Of a DNA stretch of 64,000 bases, positions 23,881 through 31,037 are shown piece after piece. Made by a program: the position numbers and the translations under genes. The DNA is from JALGWA01 sp964604955. Its GTDB lineage: Bacteria > Arandabacterota > Arandabacteria > Arandabacterales > JALGWA01. The stretch's first letter is position 1. Every line of letters begins with the position of its first letter. The notes beneath the pieces were generated by a model that searched no databases, had not been told where the DNA came from, and saw nothing but the letters and a program-made list of their open reading frames with translations. The stretch is from positions 1 to 64,000 of the forward strand of contig CAZSBE010000002.1 in NCBI GenBank assembly GCA_964604955.1, written 5' to 3'.

Positions 23881-25589
23881 CAGTAGACACGCTCCTTCAC
23901 CGGGAACCTTCCGAGCCTGACGGGCGCGTACTCGAGTTCGGCCTGCCCGTCGCGGAGATAGGTCATGGTGTGCACGAGGAAGTTCACGTCGTCGCGCCCG
24001 GGGTAGTCATCACGTGCGTGCGCGCCGCGGCTCTCTTCTCTGGCAAGCGCGCCCATCGCCACGACCTCACCGATTTCCATCATGGCCTGGAGCTCCAGAG
24101 CGTATACAAGCGCCTGGTTGAAGACCCGGGACTTGCTGTCGATATAGACTTTTCTGCATCGCTCCTTGAGGTCCCGCACCTCCGCCAGGCCCTTCTCCAT
24201 CTTCGCCCCGCTCCGGTACACGCCGAAGTTCTCGAACAGGGTATTCCTGATAGCCGCCCTGAGTCCGGCGACGTGTTCGCCCCCGCGTCGGCCCAGAAGC
24301 TCGTCAATCCGGGAGCGTTCACCCGCGACCTTCGCCTTCGCGGCCTCCCCGGAGGGCGCCCCGGCTTGCGCGCAGGCCGCTGCCATCGCCGCCCCGGAGA
24401 GCTTCCCGAAGACCACGGTCTCGAGAAGCGAGTTTCCCCCGAGGCGGTTGGAGCCGTGGACACTCACGCATGCGCATTCGCCGCCAGCGTATAGCCCTGG
24501 AATCGCAGTCGCTCCGTCGTTACCGCAGGCCACACCGCCCATGGAGTAGTGCTGGCCGGGCTGGACGGGAATGGGCGAGGCGACCGGGTCGACTCCCGCG
24601 AAGTCCAGTGCGATCTGCCGTATGCCCGGCAGCCGCTCGGTGATCTTCTCGCGCCCCAGATGCGTGAGGTCGAGATGAACGTATTCGTCTTCGAATCCCC
24701 GGCCCTCGTTTACTTCGGTCTGTATCGCCCTCGCCACGATGTCGCGCGGCGCGAGTTCCATGGCCTCGGGGGCATAGTCCCTCATGAAGCGTTCGTGCCT
24801 GTTGTTGTAAAGGTAGCCGCCTTCGCCCCTCGCGCCCTCCGTGATGAGGATATTGGTGCCGAAGAGCGTGGTCGGATGGAATTGAATGAACTCCATGTCC
24901 TTCAGCGGCACGCCGGCGCGGAAGGCCAGCGCCGCGCCGTCGCCGGTGTTAATCAGGGCGTTGGTCGAGCGCGCGAAAAGGCGGCCGTAGCCTCCCGTGG
25001 CCAGGAGCACGGCCTTCGCCCGGAAACCGTGCAGCGTCCCGTCGGCGATGTTCATGGCCACGAGGCCGGTGCACCTCCCGTCTTCCAGCACAAGCGATGT
25101 AGCGAAGTACTCGTCATAGTACGTGATGTCCACCGCCGTCAGTTGCTCGTAAAGGGTGTGGAGAAGGTTCCGGCCGGTGCGGTCCGCGGCATAACAGGTA
25201 CGGGGGAACCCGGCTCCCCCGAACGGGCGCTGGGCGATCCGGCCGTCGTCGAAGCGCGAGAAGACGGTGCCCATGTGCTCCATCTCGATTACTGCGCCCG
25301 GGGCCTCCCTCGTCATTATCTCCACAGAGTCCTGGTCGGCGAGATAGTCCGAGCCCTTCACGGTATCGAAGGCGTGGAGTTCCCAGGAGTCGTCCTCGCC
25401 CCCGGGGGAGTTGGCCAGCGATGCGTTGATGCCTCCTTGGGCGGCGACCGAGTGGGACCGAAGCGGATGCACTTTGGACACGACCGCTACTGAGCAACCG
25501 CCTCTTGCTGCTTCTAGGGCCGCCCTCAGTCCGGTCAGCCCTCCGCCGACTGTGATCACATCGTAAGAGTGCAGCGTATGGTCATTCAT
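23880..25589 (-). CDS. sdhA: Succinate dehydrogenase / fumarate reductase flavoprotein subunit
   Basis: 569 residues from the ATG at 25589 (GGAG 9 bases upstream). FAD-binding 'VITVGGGLTGLRAALEA' at the N-terminus, covalent-FAD His in 'RSHSVAAQGGINASLAN', 'FHPTTLFGTNILITEGARGEGG', catalytic Arg region 'EYVHLDLTHLG' and 'HYSMGGVACGNDGAT' identify SdhA/FrdA. It oxidises succinate or reduces fumarate. Its own promoter (TTGACC-17-TATGAA, 25688-25716) lies between it and a tandem block of RAYT repeats. Direction of the reaction in vivo cannot be told from sequence. Confidence 0.93.
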   Translation of the reverse strand: MNDHTLHSYDVITVGGGLTGLRAALEAARGGCSVAVVSKVHPLRSHSVAAQGGINASLANSPGGEDDSWELHAFDTVKGSDYLADQDSVEIMTREAPGAVIEMEHMGTVFSRFDDGRIAQRPFGGAGFPRTCYAADRTGRNLLHTLYEQLTAVDITYYDEYFATSLVLEDGRCTGLVAMNIADGTLHGFRAKAVLLATGGYGRLFARSTNALINTGDGAALAFRAGVPLKDMEFIQFHPTTLFGTNILITEGARGEGGYLYNNRHERFMRDYAPEAMELAPRDIVARAIQTEVNEGRGFEDEYVHLDLTHLGREKITERLPGIRQIALDFAGVDPVASPIPVQPGQHYSMGGVACGNDGATAIPGLYAGGECACVSVHGSNRLGGNSLLETVVFGKLSGAAMAAACAQAGAPSGEAAKAKVAGERSRIDELLGRRGGEHVAGLRAAIRNTLFENFGVYRSGAKMEKGLAEVRDLKERCRKVYIDSKSRVFNQALVYALELQAMMEIGEVVAMGALAREESRGAHARDDYPGRDDVNFLVHTMTYLRDGQAELEYAPVRLGRFPVKERVY

Positions 25590-25687
25590 GTCGTCCCACT
25601 CCACATGAGTATTCGGGTGTCACAGGATCCGCGCGGTTCTCCCCTTTGGATGACGGCAAGGGGCAGCAGGTTCCCACGCGTGGTCGA

Positions 25688-25716
25688 TTCATATCACCCG
25701 GTCGCCGCGAGGTCAA
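25688..25716 (-). promoter_or_regulatory. Likely sigma-70 promoter of sdhAB
   Basis: On the - strand TTGACC (25711-25716), 17-base spacer, TATGAA (25688-25693), about 90 bases before the sdhA start. The gap 25590-25826 otherwise holds only the repeat block at 25751-25819; no further gene is seen in it. Confidence 0.55.
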
Positions 25717-25750
25717 GAACGGGAGCCGGCGGACGGAAAGAGGGGCCAGG

Positions 25751-25819
25751 TGTGCAATTCAAGACCTGACCCCTGTGCAATTCAAGACCTGACCCCTGTG
25801 CAATTCAAGACCTGACCCC
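25751..25819 (-). repeat. REP-like repeat, three perfect tandem 23-bp units
   Basis: Units at 25751-25773, 25774-25796 and 25797-25819, identical to one another and reading TGTGCAATTCAAGACCTGAC plus CCC. They differ from the other copies by GCAATTC instead of GCATTTC and lack the leading T. They lie right after the cytochrome c stop codon and before the sdhA promoter. Perfect identity suggests recent amplification. Confidence 0.92.
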
Positions 25820-25826
25820 ATCCGGG

Positions 25827-26267
25827 CTACTTTGTTTTCTCCACCTTGGCCGGCTTCACAGAAGCGCAATATGCGACCAGGTCCGTAAGCCTCTGGTCGT
25901 CCCACGCCAGCGCCTGGCCCTTAAGAGGGTTCGTGATACAGTAATTCACGACCTGATCCAGCGTCATGACCCTCTTGGCCCCCGCCATAAACATGGGGTA
26001 CTTGGCCCCGAGATTGTCGAACGCCTTCAGGGTCATGTCGCCCATCTTGGCGTCCTTCATGCCACCGTTCATGTGACAGTCATTGCAGGTCTTCCCCGAC
26101 GTACCCAGCTTCTTGTCGCTGAAGAGAGCGAAGCCCCGCTCGACTGACTTCGCCAGCTCAGTCACCGGATCCATCTTTGCCATCTCCTCTTTCTTCTCCT
26201 GGGCATAACTCACCACGACACTGCCGACCATGACGGCCAGCAATAGGAAGATCACCATCCTGTTCAT
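25827..26267 (-). CDS. Periplasmic monoheme cytochrome c
   Basis: 146 residues from the ATG at 26267, with GGGAGGTGACGAAA in front. A signal peptide (MNRMVIFLLLAVMVGSVVVS) is followed by a single heme motif 'CNDCH' and a likely Met ligand in 'AKYPMFMAGAKRVMTL'; a late 'VVNYCITNPLKGQALAWDDQRLTDLVAYC' helix resembles class I cytochromes. It probably shuttles electrons in the periplasm together with the b-c fusion protein encoded just upstream. The stop codon is followed by three repeat units. Confidence 0.85.
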   Translation of the reverse strand: MNRMVIFLLLAVMVGSVVVSYAQEKKEEMAKMDPVTELAKSVERGFALFSDKKLGTSGKTCNDCHMNGGMKDAKMGDMTLKAFDNLGAKYPMFMAGAKRVMTLDQVVNYCITNPLKGQALAWDDQRLTDLVAYCASVKPAKVEKTK

Positions 26268-26351
26268 TTTCGTCACCTCCCTTCACCGAAAAAGTATCGA
26301 GTCGAGAGCCCCGGGCTATCTGAATCCTTGAGCCGGACCCCGAAGCCCCGG

Positions 26352-27110
26352 CTAGAGCGTCTTAAGATACTCGACGAGGTCGGCGGTCTCCTTCCCGGAG
26401 AGCGAGTTAAAGGACGGCATCGTGCCGACCGGTTCCCTGAGCTGGCTTATCACGTTCTCCACGGTGGCCGGCCTGCCGCTCTCCGGAAGCGCGTCCTTCT
26501 TTAAGAAGCCCTTCAGGCCGGGCGCATAGCCGGACTCGTCATTGTCGGTCGCGTGGCATGAGCTGCAGTGAGCCTCGAAAACCAGGCGCCCGGCGGCCGC
26601 CTCTCCCAGGGCTGATCCTCCCGCGGCCGTTCCGACCGCACCCTCACCTGCCGCGCCCTCACCCACCGCGACTTCACCTTCCGCGCCGGCGCCGCCGGAG
26701 GCGGCTTCCCGCACGAAGAAATAGCCCGCTGAAGTGCCTGCGACGACTACGGCCAGCACGAAAGCGATAATGCCCATTGGCGGCACGAAGTTGAGCAGGC
26801 CCTTGAACCACCTGACGATCGTTATCTTCACCGCCAGCACGCCGATCAGGGCAAGCGCCGCAACGCCGTGCAGGGCGGCGCGATTCGAGATCCGGTCGCC
26901 GACACGCGCCACATAATGAATGCAGATGATACTGGTTACGATCAGCAGGATTATGAAGATCCACCCCATGGCCCTGTGCAGCCTGCGGAGCGACAGCGGA
27001 CTCGTTTTGTGCTCCGTCACTCCCATGAGGCTCAGCATCGCGAGTACGGCCGCGGCGCCCGCAGCCATGAAGACGACCGCGAGAATGGATTTAAGCATGA
27101 ACATCGACAT
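26352..27110 (-). CDS. Fusion of a four-helix (b-type?) membrane domain with a C-terminal cytochrome c domain
   Basis: 252 residues. About residues 1-130 form four membrane helices with His residues in or next to them ('LRRLHRAMGW', 'IICIHYVAR', 'AALHGVAALA'), suggesting a heme-b or quinone-reactive domain. A 35-residue Gly/Ala/Glu low-complexity linker follows ('GEGAAGEGAVG' and similar). The last 80 residues are a cytochrome c domain with 'CSSCHAT' and a probable Met ligand in 'VGTMPSFNSLS'. ATG at 27110 has GGAGGTGAGG upstream. With cytochrome c and sdhAB downstream it may link the quinone pool to periplasmic carriers. The exact family of the membrane domain is not recognised. Confidence 0.75.
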   Translation of the reverse strand: MSMFMLKSILAVVFMAAGAAAVLAMLSLMGVTEHKTSPLSLRRLHRAMGWIFIILLIVTSIICIHYVARVGDRISNRAALHGVAALALIGVLAVKITIVRWFKGLLNFVPPMGIIAFVLAVVVAGTSAGYFFVREAASGGAGAEGEVAVGEGAAGEGAVGTAAGGSALGEAAAGRLVFEAHCSSCHATDNDESGYAPGLKGFLKKDALPESGRPATVENVISQLREPVGTMPSFNSLSGKETADLVEYLKTL

Positions 27111-27253
27111 GGGCCCTCACCTCCGTGTCTCCGGCGGAGTAATCCACTGCTTCCAGTTACTCTCTTGGATGCTCGCCGTGATTATCCGGATGGTAACGTC
27201 CCTGAGTGCCAATCGCCCCGCAACCCCAGTATGAGGCGAGGCCCTGTCAGGAA

Positions 27254-28411
27254 TCAAGGTGTTTTTCGGCCGGTGTGCTCTCGCGGCTGGGTCTTCTCGG
27301 GCTCGGGTTCGAACCAGTGGCCGACTATGCGCTGGCCGCAATGGGCGCAGACTCCGTCCAGCGGCTTGCCGCTGGCTGACCTGTGACCGCCATAAGCGTC
27401 GTCGGCATCGCGCTCGCGTATGTAGTTGGCGAACACCGCCCTGTTGGCCCGGCCCACGACAACGCGACCGCATTTGGGACAGTAGGTGTTCTCGCCGGGA
27501 TAGCCAGGCACGTTTCCCGTGTAGACATAAAGCAGCCCGACGTCGATTCCTATTCTGCGCGCCCGGTCCAGGGTCTCGACCGGGGTCTCGGGCACGCCGG
27601 GCAGCCCGGGCTGCGGAACGAAGCGCGTGACATGCCAGGGGGTCCGCTTACCGAGCCTCGTGGCTATCCAGGTCGCAAGTCTCCCGAGCTCGATGTCCGC
27701 GTCGTTTATGCCGGGAATCACGTTGGTCACGACTTCGACGTGAGCCTTGTACCTGCTCTTGATCCTCAGGGCGTTCTCCAGGATGATCTCATAGTCGTCT
27801 ATTCCCGCTATCTTCGAGTAAGACTCGGCCGAGAATCCCTTGAGGTCGAACCTGTAGACGTCCAGGTGGCGCCCGATGAGATCGAGAGCGTCATGCGTCA
27901 TGTAACCGTTCGTCACGTAACTGGTGTAGAGGTTCTCCCTCCGGGCCAGGTCGCTGGTCTCGATCGTGTATTCGAGCCACATGGTCGGCTCGTTATAGGT
28001 CCAGGATATGCCCTGGCAGCCCTTGGCGAGGGCTTCATCCACGACCTCTCCCGGTTCCATGTACCTGGCTTGCCCGAGACCGTCCGCGCAGGGGTCGGCG
28101 CATGCGATTTCATGATTCTGGCAGCCGGAGCATCTGAAGTTGCAGCCCAGGCCTCCGAGCGAAAGCCACCTGGAGCCGGGGAGGAAATGGAAGATGGGCT
28201 TGGCCTCGATCGGGGCCACGGCAATAGTCGAGACCGCGCCGTGGACTATGCCCCTGACCGTTCCCCTGTCGTTCCGCCTGGTCCTGCAGAACCCGCACTC
28301 GCCCGGCGCAATGACGCAATGTCGCCCGCACATCATGCAACGGGCGCTCCCGTCCTGGAGCGTCTCCTGAAGAGCGGTCTTCACTTCCGTCCTGGGATCG
28401 GTCTTTTCCAT
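27254..28411 (-). CDS. amrS: AmmeMemoRadiSam-system radical SAM protein
   Basis: 385 residues. N-terminal cysteines ('CMMCGRHCVIAPGECGFC') precede the radical SAM motif 'CNFRCSGCQNHEI'. Then come 'ISWTYNEPTMWLEY', 'YVTNGYMTHDAL', 'YRFDLKGFS' and 'TRFVPQPGLPGVPETPVETL', all typical of AmrS (COG1180-like). A C-terminal tail has two extra zinc-type motifs, 'CPKCG' and 'CAHCGQ'. AmrS accompanies Memo and AMMECR1 proteins in many genomes, but the reaction is unknown; neither partner gene is in the window. Downstream, the 143-base gap to 27110 holds a weak TTGATT-18-CATACT promoter-like pair for the cytochrome genes. Confidence 0.88.
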   Translation of the reverse strand: MEKTDPRTEVKTALQETLQDGSARCMMCGRHCVIAPGECGFCRTRRNDRGTVRGIVHGAVSTIAVAPIEAKPIFHFLPGSRWLSLGGLGCNFRCSGCQNHEIACADPCADGLGQARYMEPGEVVDEALAKGCQGISWTYNEPTMWLEYTIETSDLARRENLYTSYVTNGYMTHDALDLIGRHLDVYRFDLKGFSAESYSKIAGIDDYEIILENALRIKSRYKAHVEVVTNVIPGINDADIELGRLATWIATRLGKRTPWHVTRFVPQPGLPGVPETPVETLDRARRIGIDVGLLYVYTGNVPGYPGENTYCPKCGRVVVGRANRAVFANYIRERDADDAYGGHRSASGKPLDGVCAHCGQRIVGHWFEPEPEKTQPREHTGRKTP

Positions 28412-28437
28412 TCCTGTTTCCCTGAGTGATCTCGCCG

Positions 28438-29007
28438 TCAGAGCGGGCGCGCCCTGAGGATCACCACCCTGTACAGACCTCCATAATACCTCAGTATCTC
28501 CTTGTTCGCCCCCAGTTTCTCGATATATGCATAATCGAGGTTCCTGGAACCGTAGAGGGTGCGCCCCAAGCGGTTGATGACGTGGTCCCAGATGAAACGC
28601 GGGATATAGAAGGGCCTGTCATAGTCAATGATCACCACTCTCGAAGAAACCCTCAGGGCTTCCCTGACGGCGTCTGCAGGGCTCTTGAGCCCGCGAAGCA
28701 CATAGCAGAACACCGACGTATCGAAACTCCCGTCCCTCAGCGGAAGCCGCGCGGCGTCACCGGCGACAAGCCCCACCTCCCGGAACCTGGATCGCGTGAA
28801 CTCCAGCATATCGAGCGAAGTGTCCACCCCGACCCGCACGGGAGCGGCCAGGAGATTCATGTTCTTGCCGGATCCCACGCCGATCTCAAGCAGCGAAGAA
28901 GACTCGAGCCGCGGGAAGACCTTGCCCCTCACCCTGTCCGCAAGCGACAGGGAGAGCGCGGAGTCCAGGAAGTTGTAAACGCAGGGATGTCTGTAAATCC
29001 ATCTCAT
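28438..29007 (-). CDS. SAM-dependent methyltransferase (class I, UbiE-like)
   Basis: 189 residues from the ATG at 29007; a GTG at 29037 overlapping the GNAT stop would give 199. The SAM-binding 'LLEIGVGSGKNMNLL', 'VGVDTSLDMLEFTR', 'GDAARLPLRDGSFDTSVFCYVL' and 'VIIDYDR' motifs follow the Rossmann methyltransferase order. The N-terminal 'YRHPCVYNFLDSALSL' is shared with small UbiE-like proteins of unknown substrate. It is packed between a GNAT gene and amrS, so it probably belongs to the same transcript, but that does not reveal its target. Confidence 0.8.
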   Translation of the reverse strand: MRWIYRHPCVYNFLDSALSLSLADRVRGKVFPRLESSSLLEIGVGSGKNMNLLAAPVRVGVDTSLDMLEFTRSRFREVGLVAGDAARLPLRDGSFDTSVFCYVLRGLKSPADAVREALRVSSRVVIIDYDRPFYIPRFIWDHVINRLGRTLYGSRNLDYAYIEKLGANKEILRYYGGLYRVVILRARPL

Positions 29008-29033
29008 GCTTCTGCCTGCCCCCGCCGGAAGCG

Positions 29034-29915
29034 TCACCTGCGGCGAAGCCGCTCGCCGCCGAGCTCGTATATGACCTGGCCGGCCGTCTCGCTCTTATCG
29101 TAGACGGACCGACGCAACAGTCTCGCATAGTACGTGGTCGGCACGGCGGCCGAGCAGTACTTGAGGCCGCCGGCGGCCGCCATGTAGAACGCGTTTCTCG
29201 CGAGCGCCTTTATGGCGGTCACGTTGCCGTCCACGAACCCGAGCGATACCAGGTCTGAATCCTCCTCCTGGTCGATCGTGTAAACAGCGAGGCCCGATAT
29301 CCCGCCCTTCCCGTCAATGATCGTGACCGCCCCGCTCTTGATATAGTCCCTCAGGAGGCGGGCGGAGAACTCGCGGAACACCCAGCCCTCGGCGATCAGT
29401 CCCCTGGAGGCCTTCAGAAACTTCGAGCTCTTCATGAAATCATAGACAGCCTCGAAGTCGTCCATGCCCGCGACCCTTCCCCTCACTCTGCCCTTCCGCG
29501 ACCTGACCCAGAAGAAACGAAAGCGCGCCACCAGCTCGAATCCGAACTTCTCGCCTATGCGCCGGCTGGCCCGGTTACGCGTATTGGTGCAGAAGCGGAC
29601 TGCGCGCGGGTTCATGCGTTTCACCGTGCGCAGCACCTCGTTGTTTATTTCGTTCGCAATCCCCTTCTTCCTGAGGTGCGGCGCGACCCTCAGGCCCTGA
29701 AGCCACACTTCCCCCTTCGCAAACTCGCTTACCTTCGCGATGCCGACCGGTTTCCCTTCGAGCTCCGCCAGAATGAACCTGCCGCCCTTTTCCTTGATCC
29801 ACCTGTCCCAGACCAGCTGGATGTAGTCACCGAAACCCGGCCACGTGTTCCTGCAGAAATCAAACACGGCCTCCCGGTCGGAAGGGCGCGCGTCTCTCAG
29901 TTCAAGATATTTCAT
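29034..29915 (-). CDS. GNAT-family N-acetyltransferase
   Basis: 293 residues. The first 150 residues form a GNAT domain with acetyl-CoA loop 'LRVAPHLRKKGIANEI' and 'NTRNRASRRIGEKFGFELVARF'. The second half ('GMDDFEAVYDFMKSSKFLKASRGLIAEGW...') looks like a diverged second GNAT-like or SCP2-type domain without an evident CoA loop. The acceptor substrate is unknown. ATG at 29915 with GAGAGGCAC in front. It lies 14 bases after rsmI and overlaps the methyltransferase start region. Confidence 0.8.
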   Translation of the reverse strand: MKYLELRDARPSDREAVFDFCRNTWPGFGDYIQLVWDRWIKEKGGRFILAELEGKPVGIAKVSEFAKGEVWLQGLRVAPHLRKKGIANEINNEVLRTVKRMNPRAVRFCTNTRNRASRRIGEKFGFELVARFRFFWVRSRKGRVRGRVAGMDDFEAVYDFMKSSKFLKASRGLIAEGWVFREFSARLLRDYIKSGAVTIIDGKGGISGLAVYTIDQEEDSDLVSLGFVDGNVTAIKALARNAFYMAAAGGLKYCSAAVPTTYYARLLRRSVYDKSETAGQVIYELGGERLRRR

Positions 29916-29929
29916 GTGCCTCTCTTGCC

Positions 29930-30793
29930 TCAGTCCGCGGCGCCTTTCCGCGTGAGAAGCGAATAGACGTCGCCTCGCCTGAGCCCGTATCTCGCCGCAA
30001 TCGTCTTCGCGGCCTCAGACTTTCTCATTCCGCTCTCTATGAGCCCGACAGCTTCATCGCGCAGGGCATCGAAGTCGACTCGCCCTCCCGGGCCGGCACG
30101 GGTGCCTGCGCCCGCCCCCTCGCAGACGATCACGAACTCTCCCCGCGGCCTCGTCTGGGAGTACTCCCGCGCGAGACCGGCGAGCCTGCCCCTCGACATC
30201 TCCTCATACATCTTAGTGATTTCGCGTGCAACAAGGCAATTCCTGTCGCCAAGCACCTCCGCCATATCCGCAAGGCAGGCGGCCAGCCGGTGCGGCGCCT
30301 CGAAAAACACAAGCAGCCTGTCGTCATCGGCGAGCTCGGCGAGTCTCTTCAGGCGCCTGGCCCTCCGGCGCGGAAGGAAGCCCTCGAAAACGAAGCGCGC
30401 CTCGCCCATGCCCGCCGCCGAGACGGCGGCGACTGCGGCGCTCGCGCCGGGCACGGGTACGACCGCGAATCCCCCGCGGTACGCCGCGTCGACCAGGTCC
30501 CTGCCCGGGTCGGATATCCCGGGCGTGCCGGCCTCCGCCACAAGGGCGACGCTCTCCCCGCCGGCGAGGGTCTCCATGATCTTCGGAATGGCCCGACGGG
30601 AGTTGGCCTCCCTGTAGCTCCTCACAGGGGTCCTGAGGCCGTAATGGGAGAGAAGGTTCTTCGTCTTCCTGACGTTTTCGGAAACGATGAAGGTGACGCT
30701 ACCGAGAACCTCTATTGCTCTGTAGGTTATGTCGCTGAGATTGCCAATGGGGGTGGCGACAACAAAAAGCGAAGCCTGTTTTCTGCGAGGCAT
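29930..30793 (-). CDS. rsmI: 16S rRNA (cytidine-1402-2'-O)-methyltransferase RsmI
   Basis: 287 residues, typical length. 'LFVVATPIGNLSDIT.RA', 'SENVRKTKNLL', 'VALVAEAGTPGISDPG', 'VPVPGASAAVAAVSAAG' and 'FFEAPHRL' are RsmI signatures of the tetrapyrrole-methylase fold. The enzyme methylates the ribose of C1402 in the decoding centre. The C-terminal 45 residues ('VGLIESGMRKSEAAKTIAARYGLRRGDVYSLL') form the helical tail found in full-length RsmI. It is preceded by a small coiled-coil gene and followed by a GNAT gene. Confidence 0.93.
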   Translation of the reverse strand: MPRRKQASLFVVATPIGNLSDITYRAIEVLGSVTFIVSENVRKTKNLLSHYGLRTPVRSYREANSRRAIPKIMETLAGGESVALVAEAGTPGISDPGRDLVDAAYRGGFAVVPVPGASAAVAAVSAAGMGEARFVFEGFLPRRRARRLKRLAELADDDRLLVFFEAPHRLAACLADMAEVLGDRNCLVAREITKMYEEMSRGRLAGLAREYSQTRPRGEFVIVCEGAGAGTRAGPGGRVDFDALRDEAVGLIESGMRKSEAAKTIAARYGLRRGDVYSLLTRKGAAD

Positions 30794-30806
30794 AAGTGTA
30801 GGCGTC

Positions 30807-31013
30807 CTACGCCGGTCCCTTGAAAAGCATCAGGTGATCCAGAAGTCGCTCCTGTTCCTCCGCGAGCTGCTTGGCTGCGTCAAAATCCCCTTTCTCGAGC
30901 GCGGCCTGCATCCTCCGGTCTATTCCCTCAATCTTCCGTGCAAGCGACCTGGTATTTTTGCTGGCGCCGGATTTGTTCGCCTTAGAAGCTCTGGCGGTCC
31001 TAGTGCTTGGCAT
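30807..31013 (-). CDS. Small charged coiled-coil protein, unknown
   Basis: 68 residues: a basic, serine/lysine-rich N-terminus (MPSTRTARASKANKSGASK) followed by a helical stretch 'LARKIEGIDRRMQAALEKGDFDAAKQLAEEQERLLDHL' with coiled-coil spacing. No family is recognised. It starts with ATG at 31013 and fits between the recJ-like stop (31038) and the rsmI start (30793) with short gaps, so it is probably translated from the same message. A helical-hairpin, UvrB/UvrC-motif-like role (E.GDFDAA) can be suggested only weakly. Confidence 0.6.
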   Translation of the reverse strand: MPSTRTARASKANKSGASKNTRSLARKIEGIDRRMQAALEKGDFDAAKQLAEEQERLLDHLMLFKGPA

Positions 31014-31037
31014 TCTCGTGAGCCTGAACCCCCCTTC

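Noticed and set aside
25751..25819. Tandem 23-bp repeats as a CRISPR array
   Set aside because: The units are directly adjacent with no spacers, no cas gene is present and the same unit occurs singly elsewhere next to a RAYT.
27117..27473. A 118-codon frame on the - strand before the b-c cytochrome gene
   Set aside because: It overlaps amrS in another frame, is Arg-rich and shows no domain; the amrS frame is clearly the coding one.
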